Source: Sarcodiotheca gaudichaudii (taxonomy: Eukaryota; Rhodophyta; Florideophyceae; Gigartinales; Solieriaceae). From it: a DNA stretch of 64,000 bases. The position numbers and the translations under genes were made by a program. Below the pieces are notes generated by a model. That model was not told the origin of the DNA. It was given only the letters and a program-made list of their open reading frames with translations, and ran no database searches. This document shows, one piece after another, positions 1 through 8,468 of this stretch; within the stretch, counting starts at the first letter, position 1; every line of letters begins with the position of its first letter. Where the stretch lies: assembly GCA_032355985.1 (NCBI GenBank), contig JAUKVZ010000006.1:186001-250000 (forward strand), written 5' to 3'.

Positions 1-170
1 GTCTTCCGCGCTGCCTTCTTCGCGGACTTTTTCACAGTTCGCTTCTTCTTCGAGGCGGCGGTTTTCTTGCGGGCGGCTTTCTTGGAACTGCCGGCTCGGC
101 GCGTCGTCGCACGCATGTTGCGACGCTTCTTCGTCGTCTTCTTCCCTGTCGTCCGTGATCTCGTCGCCAT
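1..170 (-). CDS. Histone H1-like Lys/Ala/Arg-rich DNA-binding protein (3' part outside window)
   Basis: The frame opens with ATG at 168-170 and runs off the left edge, so only the first 56 residues are seen. They consist almost entirely of Lys, Arg, Ala, Thr and Ser (start MATRSRTTGKKTTKK, then repeated KKAARKK and KKSAKKAA units). This composition is that of bacterial histone H1-like proteins, which bind DNA through unstructured basic tails and help compact the nucleoid. No folded domain is visible in the part present. The role is inferred from composition alone. A basic tail on a larger protein cannot be excluded because the C-terminus is missing. Confidence 0.6.
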   Translation of the reverse strand, partial: MATRSRTTGKKTTKKRRNMRATTRRAGSSKKAARKKTAASKKKRTVKKSAKKAARK

Positions 171-272
171 GCCGCCAGCGCTCCTCTCGATGCGTTTCGT
201 GCGCGTTCCGTCTTAATAGGTTGGTTTTGCAGTGTAACGCCGCCCCGGTGACTCCGTCGAGGGGGCGCACAC

Positions 273-1703
273 TTGCATCCGATCAGGCGCGTATCATCGG
301 CGCCCGTGACCCTTCTTGAAGCCCAGATGAAGATCGCAGCGCTGGATCAGCCGCCCATTGATCCCGTCAATGTGCTGCGCGCCTGGCCCGATGATCGCCC
401 CGTCGGCGCACTCCTCAGTGCGCCTCAGGCAAGCTGCGGCTACGCGCGATGGTCCATCCTCGCCTTCCCCGAAGCGCCCGCGCCCGCCGCTTCACTGCGC
501 GACGCCCTCGCCATGACCGGCGCCCTCGCGCCCGATCGCCATCAATCTGCGTCCGACATGCCGCCTTTTCAGGGAGGCGTCATCGGCTGGATCTCCTACG
601 ACGCCGCCCGACGCCTCGAGCCCGTCGCCCAGGCGCCCCAGGCCCATCGCGCTCGCGATGATCGCAACCATCCCGAACATCAGCTCTTCCGCGTTGATCA
701 CGCCTTCGCCTTCGATCACGATCGGCGCATCTGGTGGCGCATCGGCGATCCGCCGGATCTCGAATCGCTCTTCAGCCGCGCCCGGCGCATCGAGTCTGAT
801 GAAGCCTTCCATCTCGGCCCCGTCACTTCCTCCATGGGCCGCGACGCCTATGAAAGCGCCGTCGCCCGCGTCAAAGAGCTGATCGCCGCCGGCGATGTCT
901 TCCAGGCAAACATCGCCCATCGATTGACCGCCGAGTTCAAAGGCTCGCCCCGCGCACTGGCCGCACGCCTGCTTCAGCGACTCGGCAGTTGGTACGCCGC
1001 CTGCATCGAATCAACCGATCCCGGCGCCTGCGTCATCTCCGCCAGCCCCGAACTCTTCCTCGAGTTCGACCCGCGCGATCGACGTGTCACGACTCGCCCC
1101 ATCAAGGGCACCATCCCCGCCGATCACCCCATCGAAAAGCTCGAATCCAGCGAGAAGGATCAGGCCGAGCTCGCCATGATCGTCGATCTCATGCGCAACG
1201 ATCTCGGCCGCGTATGCGACTTCGGCTCCATCCACGTCGATCAGCCGCGCACCATCGAGCGCCACGGCGGCGTCGGCAAAGCCGCGGCTTCCGGCGTCCA
1301 TCATGCCGTCGCCACCGTTCATGGCCGCCTTCGCGACGATCAATCCATCGCCGATCTGCTCGAAGCCGCCTTCCCGCCCGGATCCATCACCGGCGCTCCC
1401 AAGATTCGCGCCATGCAGATCATCGACGAGCTCGAACCCGTCCGGCGCGGGCCGTACTGCGGCGCCGTGGGCTACATCAGCGACTGCGGCCGCGCCGCCT
1501 TCAACGTCGCCATCCGCACCGCCGCCATCACGCCACATCCCGATCAGCCGCGCACCGGTTCATTCAATGATGTCCACGGCCTGATCGACTACTCCGTCGG
1601 CGCCGGCATCGTCGCGGATTCCTCACCCGAGGCCGAATGGCTCGAAACGCTCGCCAAGGCCGAGGGCTTCCTGAAAGCCGTCGATCGAAACCCGCCCACA
1701 TGA
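273..1703 (+). CDS. pabB: Aminodeoxychorismate synthase component I
   Basis: This 476-residue chorismate-binding enzyme would convert chorismate, with ammonia from a PabA-type amidotransferase, to 4-amino-4-deoxychorismate for p-aminobenzoate and folate synthesis. The chorismate-binding domain fills about residues 185-465. PIKGT at 276-280 carries the Lys typical of PabB (anthranilate synthases have Ala there). Also seen are the SPELFLEF block, the DLMRNDLGRVC block and the FPPGSITGAPK loop. The TTG start at 273 is chosen because a GAGGGGG ribosome site lies 7 bases upstream; ATG at 327 is an alternative. No pabA or pabC is adjacent. The next gene starts inside the stop codon (ATGA overlap), which suggests translational coupling. 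Confidence 0.9.
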   Translation: MHPIRRVSSAPVTLLEAQMKIAALDQPPIDPVNVLRAWPDDRPVGALLSAPQASCGYARWSILAFPEAPAPAASLRDALAMTGALAPDRHQSASDMPPFQGGVIGWISYDAARRLEPVAQAPQAHRARDDRNHPEHQLFRVDHAFAFDHDRRIWWRIGDPPDLESLFSRARRIESDEAFHLGPVTSSMGRDAYESAVARVKELIAAGDVFQANIAHRLTAEFKGSPRALAARLLQRLGSWYAACIESTDPGACVISASPELFLEFDPRDRRVTTRPIKGTIPADHPIEKLESSEKDQAELAMIVDLMRNDLGRVCDFGSIHVDQPRTIERHGGVGKAAASGVHHAVATVHGRLRDDQSIADLLEAAFPPGSITGAPKIRAMQIIDELEPVRRGPYCGAVGYISDCGRAAFNVAIRTAAITPHPDQPRTGSFNDVHGLIDYSVGAGIVADSSPEAEWLETLAKAEGFLKAVDRNPPT

Positions 1704-2233
1704 GCGGCAGGCAATCCAACCCGACGCCCGGTCCCACGCTGCGCACGGACATCGTCGATGTCTACATCTTCCGCCAGCGCGACGATCACGATCCCGATTC
1801 CATCGAAGTCCTCCAGCTTCATCGCGTCGAAGAGCCGCTGCAGGGAACCTGGCAGCCAGTCATGGGCCACGTGGAGCAGGGCGAGACCGCGCGCCAGACA
1901 GCGCAGCGCGAAGCGCGCGAAGAGACGGGCATCCACCCCGATGATCCCGCCTGGCTCGGCTTCTGGGCGCTCGAACAGGTCCATCCCTACTACCTGCACG
2001 AGAAGGATCAGATCGTCCTCAGCGCCCGATTCGCCATCCGCGTGGGGCTCGACTGGACGCCCACGCTCGATGATGAACACGACGATTGGCGATGGCTTGC
2101 ATGGGCGGACGTCAGTCGCCAGAGTATGTGGCCCGGCCAGAAGGCGGCATGCGCAGAGCTCCATCAGGAGATCGCCAATCCCCGCTCACTCGCCGCCGGG
2201 AGACTCCAACTGGAACCCGATAGAGGCGCATGA
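1700..2233 (+). CDS. Nudix hydrolase, possibly acting on a dihydroneopterin triphosphate-like substrate
   Basis: A 177-residue Nudix family pyrophosphohydrolase. The Nudix box is complete at about residues 57-79: G, five residues, E, seven residues, then REAREETGI, giving the metal-binding glutamates. The ATG at 1700 overlaps the pabB stop; an earlier in-frame start at 1637 would lie deep in pabB and is less likely. The overlap with pabB suggests, as inference, a folate role such as removal of pyrophosphate from dihydroneopterin triphosphate (NudB type). A dATP or other NTP hydrolase is equally compatible with the sequence. Confidence 0.85.
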   Translation: MSGRQSNPTPGPTLRTDIVDVYIFRQRDDHDPDSIEVLQLHRVEEPLQGTWQPVMGHVEQGETARQTAQREAREETGIHPDDPAWLGFWALEQVHPYYLHEKDQIVLSARFAIRVGLDWTPTLDDEHDDWRWLAWADVSRQSMWPGQKAACAELHQEIANPRSLAAGRLQLEPDRGA

Positions 2234-2283
2234 GGCGCCGTGACAGACAAGCCGCGAGGGGCGGCTGGGAAGGTGAATCCTTA

Positions 2284-3369
2284 ATGATCCGCGCATCGAA
2301 GCTGACGTTGACACTGATCGTGACGCTCGCCGTCGCCTTGACCGGCGCAGCGGCGCGCGCGCAGGACGCCGCGCCCGCCAATCAGCAGGCGCAGCAGGAC
2401 ACGCGACCGCGCATCCGCGTCGTCTTCAAGAATGGCGACATCCTGCGAGGCCGCCTTGTGTCCTCCGATGATGAATCCGTCGAGATGGAGCATTCCGTCA
2501 TCGGACTCATGCAGTTCAATCTCGATGACATCGAATCCTGGGGCCCCGCCCAGCCGGCGTTGACCGAAGAACAGCAGAAGCAGCAGCAGCAGCAGGCCGC
2601 CGTTGCATCAACGACGCAGGGTGACACGGGCGGCAAGACGGCGCCTTCTGACAAGGTGCCCGCGATTGAGACGGCGCCGCCCGCCGATGACGCCGAACCC
2701 GTTGTCGAAGAAGAAGAGTCCAAGTGGTCCGGCAGCTTCGACGCCGGCCTCAACGGAACAACCGGCAACTCCGAAACGCTCAACGGCCGCCTCGCGCTCT
2801 CCTTGAATAAGGAAGAGGAGCTCAAGAAGTTTCACTTCACCTCGACATACACCTACGGCCGCAACGATGGCAGCGTCGATCAGAACCGCTCCGTCACGCG
2901 CGCCACCCAGGAATGGGACTTCCGCGACAGCAAGTGGTTCCGATTCGCCGACGCCATGCTCGAATACGACGAGGATCAGGACTACAAGACGCGCGCCGAC
3001 GCCAATATCGGCCCCGGCTACCGCTTCTACGACACCGATGAATTCAAGCTCACCGGACGCGTCGGCATCGGCGCCAACTACGAGTTCAGCGGCGAAAACG
3101 TTGGTCTCCAGGGACAGGCCATCGCTCGCATCAGCCTTTCCAAGGCGATCAACGAGCGATCCCGCTTCAGCGGCTCCGCTCAGTACACACAGGTCTGGGA
3201 TGAACTCGATGACTACCTCTTCTACGCCGACGCCTTCTACGAAATCGATATGAACGAGACCGGCACCTGGAAGCTCAAGGCCGGCGTCGAATACCGATTC
3301 AACAACAAGCCCGGCGACTCCGACAAGGCCGACACCTACTACTTCACGACCATGGGCTACTCGTTCTGA
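2284..3369 (+). CDS. DUF481 family outer-membrane beta-barrel protein with N-terminal Sm/SH3-like segment
   Basis: A 361-residue exported protein. Residues 1-26 form a signal peptide (basic start, hydrophobic core, then AARAQD). About residues 42-85 (RIRVVFKNGDILRGRLVSSD) resemble a small beta-rich Sm/SH3-like domain. A Gln-rich and Pro/Ala-rich linker follows, and from about residue 150 to the end a DUF481 barrel with alternating strands (FDAGLNGTTGNSETLNGRL) ends in an aromatic-rich C-terminus (MGYSF). DUF481 proteins are salt-induced outer-membrane proteins of unknown function. The ATG at 2284 is preferred because the signal peptide begins there and an AAGG site precedes it. A terminator follows 50 bases after the stop. 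Confidence 0.8.
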   Translation: MIRASKLTLTLIVTLAVALTGAAARAQDAAPANQQAQQDTRPRIRVVFKNGDILRGRLVSSDDESVEMEHSVIGLMQFNLDDIESWGPAQPALTEEQQKQQQQQAAVASTTQGDTGGKTAPSDKVPAIETAPPADDAEPVVEEEESKWSGSFDAGLNGTTGNSETLNGRLALSLNKEEELKKFHFTSTYTYGRNDGSVDQNRSVTRATQEWDFRDSKWFRFADAMLEYDEDQDYKTRADANIGPGYRFYDTDEFKLTGRVGIGANYEFSGENVGLQGQAIARISLSKAINERSRFSGSAQYTQVWDELDDYLFYADAFYEIDMNETGTWKLKAGVEYRFNNKPGDSDKADTYYFTTMGYSF

Positions 3370-3420
3370 CCTGCCGCGCCTCGGCGCAACAGCAAAAACA
3401 AAGAAATTTCATCCCTTGGC

Positions 3421-3445
3421 ATCCCCTGCCAGGGGATTTTCTTTT
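3421..3445 (+). terminator. Rho-independent terminator after the DUF481 gene
   Basis: A perfect 7-bp stem (ATCCCCT with AGGGGAT) and 3-base loop is followed directly by TTTCTTTT. It lies 52 bases past the stop codon of the DUF481 gene. Confidence 0.85.
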
Positions 3446-3537
3446 GCGCCGGGTTTGTCAGAATCAGCACATCAACGCTTCGCATCTCCTGCCGCCGCAA
3501 ACAGCGCCGGCGCGAAGCGCATGGGGAGGCCGATGCA

Positions 3538-4167
3538 ATGTTGATCATGGGAACCCGAGGCATTCGGTATCGGAAAGATTCGTTGCATTTCCACTGCCCG
3601 GCATGCGCATGCAAGTCACCCGGTTCTCATCGCCGCGTGCGCCAGTTCTTCACGCTCTACTTCATCCCGATCATTCCCATGAATGTCATCGGTGAGTACA
3701 TCGAATGTCATCGCTGCAAGGGCACGTACAAAATGGAAGTGCTCAGGAATGATCCTGATGCGGACGCCCGGCTCATGGTCGCGGCGTACGTCATGGCCAT
3801 CCGACGCATCATGATTGAGATGACCCTTGCCGACGGCTCGATCGAAGATGAAGAGATCACCGAGATGCAGGCGCAGCATCGCGAGATCGTGCAAGCCGAT
3901 TACCCGCTCGATCAGATTACAAGGGATATCGAAGAAGCAGAAGCCGACGATCTCACCATCACGACCTTCCTCGCCGGCATCGAGCCGCGGCTCAACGACG
4001 AGGGCAAAGAGGCGGTTCTGAGCGCCGCCCTGCGCATCGCCATGGCCGATGGCCACATCCAGGAGGAGGAACACGCTCTTCTCTCCTCCATCGCGGATGC
4101 GCTGCGCATGTCCCGGGCGCACGTCCACGGGGTGATGTCACAAGCACTGGATCACGCTCCCGCCTAG
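3538..4167 (+). CDS. Zinc-ribbon and TerB-like domain protein
   Basis: A 209-residue cytoplasmic protein. Residues about 22-60 hold two cysteine pairs (CPACAC and CHRCKGTYK) fit for a zinc ribbon, separated by a short hydrophobic stretch (FFTLYFIPIIPM). Residues about 80-205 form two similar helical halves with acidic motifs (LADGSIEDEEI and MADGHIQEEEH), the hallmark of TerB/DjlA-like acidic helical domains. TerB-like domains are linked to stress responses and membrane-associated metal binding, but the function here is unknown. A GGGGAGG ribosome site precedes the ATG at 3538; ATG at 3547 is a near alternative. It stands alone between two terminators. Confidence 0.75.
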   Translation: MLIMGTRGIRYRKDSLHFHCPACACKSPGSHRRVRQFFTLYFIPIIPMNVIGEYIECHRCKGTYKMEVLRNDPDADARLMVAAYVMAIRRIMIEMTLADGSIEDEEITEMQAQHREIVQADYPLDQITRDIEEAEADDLTITTFLAGIEPRLNDEGKEAVLSAALRIAMADGHIQEEEHALLSSIADALRMSRAHVHGVMSQALDHAPA

Positions 4168-4210
4168 AAGTGCAACCACGTGCTCTCATCACCTCCTCGG
4201 CCGACGCCCG

Positions 4211-4249
4211 AAAGCCCCGCGGATCACTGCCTTGATCCGCGGGGCTTTT
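4211..4249 (+). terminator. Strong rho-independent terminator
   Basis: A 16-bp stem built on AAAGCCCCGCGGATCA and its complement with a 6-base loop. It has a T-run at the 3' end on the plus strand and AAAG at the 5' end, so it may also work on the minus strand. It ends the zinc-ribbon/TerB gene. Confidence 0.88.
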
Positions 4250-4309
4250 CGTTGCGCCCAGCTCGCCTTTCACAGACTCCACGCGCGCACCGGCTAGACT
4301 GCTCGCCCC

Positions 4310-6277
4310 ATGCTCAGCCGCCTGCCCATCACCATCACCGCGCCCATCCTCGTCGCGCTGCCCGTCCTTGTCATCGGACTGCTGCTCTCACTCATGTGGA
4401 ACAGCCAGTCCCGGCACGCCGTCACCACGCTCGCCGACGAGAACATCGAGCAGATCCACGAACTCGCCTCCACCAAGGTCGCCGATGTGCTCTCCATCCC
4501 CGTCCGCATCAGCGAGGTCAATAAACATCTCATCGAAACCGGCGCGCTTGATCTGAATGATCTTCACGCCTGGCGCGAGACCTTCACCAAACAGGCCTTC
4601 GCCTTCGACATGCTCTCCGGCGTCGTCTGGGGAGGCGCCGATGGCCGCGCCGCATGGCTCAGCCGCTACGCCGATGGCGAGTACTACTGGGCCGTCAAGG
4701 ATGATCCCTCCAACCCGACCATGCTCGAATGGAAGCTGAACGCCCAGCGCGACATCCCCGAAGCGCCGACCAACTCCTTCGATTTCAATCTCTTCATCCG
4801 ACCCTGGTACATCACGCCCGTCGAACATGATGCGCCAAGCTGGTGCGAGCCCTTCGTCTGGGTCGGCGCCGTCGACAGCGCAGACGCCACACTCGGCCAG
4901 TCCTACGGCGCCCCCGTCTACGACAACGACGGCGATCTGCTCGGCATCATTGATGCGGATTACTCCCTCAACGATCTCTCCAGCTTCCTGCGCAGCGTGA
5001 AGATCGGACAGACAGGCGTCGCCGCGCTGATGGCGGGGGATGGCCGCCTCATCGCCGCCTCCAATGACACACCCATCGTCGCCGAAGATGGCGAGCGCAC
5101 ACTGGCGACCGAAGCGCCCGACGCCGCGCTGGCCGCGGCCGCACAACTCCTCGCCGGCGCCGGCCCTCTTCGCGGCAAACACACCGAAATCGAAGTCGAT
5201 GGCGAGCCGCACTACGTTCGCGCCTCATCAATCGGCCGCGACCTCGGTCTCGACTGGACGCTCATCACCGTCATCCCCGAGCGCGACTTTCTCGCCGAGA
5301 TCGATGCAGGCTTCACGCGCAGCGCCATCATCGGCGCCATCGCGCTGTTGCTGGCCATCATCGCCGGCGTCGTCGCGGCGCAGTGGCTCGTCTCTCCCCT
5401 CGTCAAGCTCGTCACCGCCGTGCGCCGCATCGGCCAGGGCGATCTCGACACGCGCGTCGCGCTCAGCCACGCGCCGGAATACACCAATCTCGCCAAAGAG
5501 ATCAACAAGATGACCGAAGGCCTGCAGGATCGCATGCGCCTCCGCGAGTCACTCTCTCTGGCGATGGAAGTGCAGCAGAATCTGCTTCCCTCCGAAGAGC
5601 CCGACATCAAAGGCCTCGACATCGCAGGCCACAGCACCTACTGCGACGAAACCGGCGGCGACTACTACGACTTCCTCGATGTCTCCGGCGCCGAAGATGA
5701 CGCCATCGTCATCGCCATGGGCGACGTCATGGGCCACGGCGTCGCCGCAGCCATGCTCATGGCCACCGCGCGAGGCATCCTCCGCAGCCGCTGCGCCATC
5801 CCCGGCTCGCTGGCCGACTTCCTCGAACATCTCAACGGCATGCTCGTCCCCGACACCAAGGGCCTGCGCTTCATGACCATGCTGCTCATGACCATGCGCC
5901 CCGAACAGGGCCAGCTGCGATGGTCCTCCGCCGGCCACGGCCCGCCCATCATCTTCAAAGCCAATGACGAGTCATTCCCCGATTACGAAGGCGGCGGCAT
6001 CCCCCTGGGCATCATGCAGGAAGCCGACTACGACGAATACACCATCGAAGGCCTCGAAACCGGCGACATCATCGTCGCCGCCACCGACGGCCTCTGGGAA
6101 GCCAAGACAGAAGACAACGAACTCTTCGGCATGGAGCGCGTCCAGGCCCTCCTGCGCAAACATGCGAAGAAGACGTCTGCTGAACTCAGCGAAATCTTCC
6201 GCGATGAACTCGCGCGATTCAGAGGCCCGGCCGCGCCGGATGATGATCTGACGTTTGTGATTGTGAAGGTGGCCTGA
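4310..6277 (+). CDS. Membrane-bound SpoIIE/RsbU-type serine phosphatase with Cache sensor and HAMP
   Basis: A 655-residue sensor phosphatase. A transmembrane helix (about residues 10-30) is followed by a periplasmic double-Cache-like sensor (about 40-335, including FIRPWYITP and GQSYGAPVYDNDGDLLGIID). A second helix (about 340-362), a HAMP linker and a PP2C-type SpoIIE domain (about 415-653) come next. The metal-binding motifs are visible: ETGGDYYDF, AMGDVMGHGVAAAM, SSAGHGPP, ATDGLWEA and DDLTFVIVK. Such enzymes dephosphorylate anti-sigma-factor antagonists in partner-switching pathways after sensing an extracellular ligand. No anti-sigma antagonist gene is adjacent, so the output is unknown. 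There is no clear ribosome site before the ATG. Confidence 0.88.
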   Translation: MLSRLPITITAPILVALPVLVIGLLLSLMWNSQSRHAVTTLADENIEQIHELASTKVADVLSIPVRISEVNKHLIETGALDLNDLHAWRETFTKQAFAFDMLSGVVWGGADGRAAWLSRYADGEYYWAVKDDPSNPTMLEWKLNAQRDIPEAPTNSFDFNLFIRPWYITPVEHDAPSWCEPFVWVGAVDSADATLGQSYGAPVYDNDGDLLGIIDADYSLNDLSSFLRSVKIGQTGVAALMAGDGRLIAASNDTPIVAEDGERTLATEAPDAALAAAAQLLAGAGPLRGKHTEIEVDGEPHYVRASSIGRDLGLDWTLITVIPERDFLAEIDAGFTRSAIIGAIALLLAIIAGVVAAQWLVSPLVKLVTAVRRIGQGDLDTRVALSHAPEYTNLAKEINKMTEGLQDRMRLRESLSLAMEVQQNLLPSEEPDIKGLDIAGHSTYCDETGGDYYDFLDVSGAEDDAIVIAMGDVMGHGVAAAMLMATARGILRSRCAIPGSLADFLEHLNGMLVPDTKGLRFMTMLLMTMRPEQGQLRWSSAGHGPPIIFKANDESFPDYEGGGIPLGIMQEADYDEYTIEGLETGDIIVAATDGLWEAKTEDNELFGMERVQALLRKHAKKTSAELSEIFRDELARFRGPAAPDDDLTFVIVKVA

Positions 6278-6289
6278 CGCAATCGCAGC

Positions 6290-6778
6290 TCAATCGCTGA
6301 CATCGTCGGTCGTCAGACTGATCGATGTCTGCTGCTTGTACATGTCCCGCTCGATGTCGTATGAGCCCGGCCATGTCAAAATTGATGCGACAAACAAGTC
6401 CACCGGCGCTTCGAGTTGAATCCGGGTTGATGCTGACGCGCCATCTTCGATCGTATTGACGAAAGCGCTGATCCTCTTCTTCGCTTCATCGTCGTCGCAG
6501 AACACCTCGAGGCGCTCCTCATAGAAAGTGCCGGGAGGCCCGACTCCGAAGAACTCGATCGTGCCAGGATGTTGATTCAACCGACACGATCTCGCGACGA
6601 ACACCGGCTCGCCATACCGCGCGACAGCCTCCTCCACCGTATGCGGCCAGGTGTATTCCTCATGCACCGGCCACACGATCGCAAACACAATCATCGCCGC
6701 CAGTGTCGGAATGGAAACTGCCACCGCGAGAATCAGCGCGGTCCGGCGCGACATGCGACGTCGCTTCCGCGCGTTCAT
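6290..6778 (-). CDS. Hypothetical single-pass membrane protein
   Basis: A 162-residue protein that I do not recognise. A basic N-terminus (MNARKRRRMSRRT) is followed by one hydrophobic helix at about residues 13-36; the rest is a soluble, probably periplasmic domain with two cysteines (SCRLN, VFCDD). Its ATG overlaps the stop of the upstream oxidoreductase-like gene (ATGA at 6775-6778), so the two are probably translated together. It converges with the phosphatase gene, with 12 bases between stops. Confidence 0.6.
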   Translation of the reverse strand: MNARKRRRMSRRTALILAVAVSIPTLAAMIVFAIVWPVHEEYTWPHTVEEAVARYGEPVFVARSCRLNQHPGTIEFFGVGPPGTFYEERLEVFCDDDEAKKRISAFVNTIEDGASASTRIQLEAPVDLFVASILTWPGSYDIERDMYKQQTSISLTTDDVSD

Positions 6779-7854
6779 CCCGCCCGCGCCATCCGGCGAA
6801 TCGTCGCCGGCGATTCCGGCTGACCCGTCCGTGCGCTCAGCATCGCAGCCTCCGCCATCGCAAGCGCCGCCGTCGAATCGATCGGCGCCTCCGGCGCGCT
6901 CGTGTGCTTATCCAGCAGGCGCCGAATCTCTTCGCTGATCACCACAGCCCCATCAGCAAGCGCCGCATCCAGCCCTTCCTCTTCCTTCGTGTGCTCCCGC
7001 CGCGAGGAATCCACGATCTTCCCGTCAGGCCCCGTCCACTCAAACCCCGCATCGTCAATGCGGATGCGCCCGCCCTCACCCAGCAGCGTCGCGCCGCGGA
7101 ACCAGCGCCCTGCGCCATCGGTCAGCGTGAGCGCCGCCGAGCGACCGTCCGCGCAGCGCAGATGCGCACTCATGTTCCCGCGCAGCTCGCGCAGTGATTC
7201 ACCCGGCGCAATATGCAGCCCCGCCTTCGAACGCGGCCCGCGCAAGGCAGCATCAATCGTCTCCGGTTCACCGAGAATCGAGTTCGCCACATCCATCGCA
7301 TCAAAGAGCCGTGCCCCCAGAGCGCCCTGCGCCGCGCCGCTGCAGCAGGCAATGCTCACCATGTCGATCACGCCGAACGTCTCGAAGATCTCCTTGGCGC
7401 TGCGAAATCCCGGCGAGCGCTGCATACGCGGCACGAATCGAACCGTGTCCATCCCGCGCTCCGGCGTCATCGAAAGAATCGAAGCGCACGTCGGCGTCAT
7501 GCTCAGCACGCTGAAGCCGCGCTCCATGCACGCCCGCCGCACGTCGGAGGCATCCAGCGCGCTGGCGGCATCCTTGCGGGAGATGGAGCAAATCAGCGCC
7601 GCATCGCTTTCAGCCGAAATCATCGCCGCCCGCAGATCGCTGATCGCCTCACATCCGAATCGCTTGGCCAGATCTCCCGCATCGCCGCCCGCCGCATCGC
7701 CCACATGCGTCACCTCGATGCCGGCAAGCGAGACGACCGCCTCCACCAGCTCCGCCTGAGGCGGCTCCAGCCACAGCGTCACCCGATGCGATGGCGCCGG
7801 GATCGACGTCCGCGAGGACTTCTTCTTCGAACTGGACTTCTTCTTCGACGCCAT
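6775..7854 (-). CDS. Gfo/Idh/MocA-like oxidoreductase family protein (divergent)
   Basis: A 359-residue protein starting with a Lys/Ser tail (MASKKKSSSKKKSS). About residues 25-150 look like a divergent nucleotide-binding domain: a beta-strand and helix series with AALICS and an ERGFSVLSMTP segment. The rest resembles the C-terminal domain of the Gfo/Idh/MocA family (GDAAGGDA, MSAHLRCADGRSAALTL, GEGGRIRIDDAGFEW). No clear glycine-rich NAD(P) motif or catalytic Lys (EKP) is seen, so enzymatic activity is uncertain. The ATG at 7854 is preferred over upstream starts because those would run through the RNase P RNA gene. Confidence 0.6.
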   Translation of the reverse strand: MASKKKSSSKKKSSRTSIPAPSHRVTLWLEPPQAELVEAVVSLAGIEVTHVGDAAGGDAGDLAKRFGCEAISDLRAAMISAESDAALICSISRKDAASALDASDVRRACMERGFSVLSMTPTCASILSMTPERGMDTVRFVPRMQRSPGFRSAKEIFETFGVIDMVSIACCSGAAQGALGARLFDAMDVANSILGEPETIDAALRGPRSKAGLHIAPGESLRELRGNMSAHLRCADGRSAALTLTDGAGRWFRGATLLGEGGRIRIDDAGFEWTGPDGKIVDSSRREHTKEEEGLDAALADGAVVISEEIRRLLDKHTSAPEAPIDSTAALAMAEAAMLSARTGQPESPATIRRMARAG

Positions 7855-7883
7855 GCTTCCGATCCTATCGGTGCAATGGGGCG

Positions 7884-7889
7884 TACAAT
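7884..7889 (+). promoter_or_regulatory. Probable -10 box of the rnpB promoter
   Basis: TACAAT lies about 12 bases before the 5' end of the RNase P RNA as defined by its P1 helix. No good -35 box is visible at standard spacing. Confidence 0.45.
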
Positions 7890-7900
7890 ACGCATACTTG

Positions 7901-8301
7901 AAGCGTGAACAGGCGGCCGCCGGCGGGGTTTGCCCCGTCGGAGGAAAGTCCGAACACGGTAGGACGACGGTGGTGGGTAACGCCCACCCGTCCGCGCGGT
8001 CGCGGGCGAGGGAAAGTGCCACAGAAAAGAAACCGCCGATGGCCCGGGCCAACCACGGGCACAGGCAAGGGTGAAAAGGTGCGGCAAGAGCGCACCGCCC
8101 GGCTGGTGACAGTCGGGGCAAGGCAAACCCCACCGCGTGCAAGGTCATGCAGTCCCCCGGGAGCCTCAAAACTCCCGCGTCCGGTCCGGACGACTCGGGG
8201 ACGGGTGGACCGCTTCGACCGCCGCGGCAACGTGGCGGCGAGAGAAATGGTCGCCACCTCTCCTCGGAGAGGCACAGAATTCGGCTTATCGTTCACGCTC
8301 G
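7901..8301 (+). ncRNA. rnpB: RNase P RNA, bacterial type A
   Basis: This is the catalytic RNA of ribonuclease P, which removes tRNA 5' leaders. Hallmark conserved blocks appear in order: GAGGAAAGTCCGAACAC near 7939-7956, GAGGGAAAGTGCCACAGAAA near 8008-8027, AAGGGTGAAAAGGTGCGGCA near 8068-8087, and the 3' block ACAGAATTCGGCTTAT near 8274-8289. The ends are set by the P1 helix: AGCGTGAAC at 7902-7910 pairs perfectly with GTTCACGCT at 8291-8299. The length of about 400 nt is typical. A terminator follows at once. The first and last base are uncertain by a few positions. Confidence 0.95.
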
Positions 8302-8308
8302 ACCGAGC

Positions 8309-8346
8309 AGCGGGCCCTGGGAGACCGGGGCCCGCTGGCCTTTTTT
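8309..8346 (+). terminator. Terminator of rnpB
   Basis: AGCGGGCC pairs with GGCCCGCT around a GC-rich loop; TTTTTT follows at 8341-8346. It lies just past the P1 helix of the RNase P RNA. Confidence 0.85.
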
Positions 8347-8468
8347 GATCCGCCCCGTAAACGCCCCGCACGCAACCGACGACCCGCGAATCCCTCAAAG
8401 AATCCAGCCCGCGCATCGCAGACGCCGATCGACGTGGACCGGCCTCCGCCTCGCTAGGATCCACCCCC

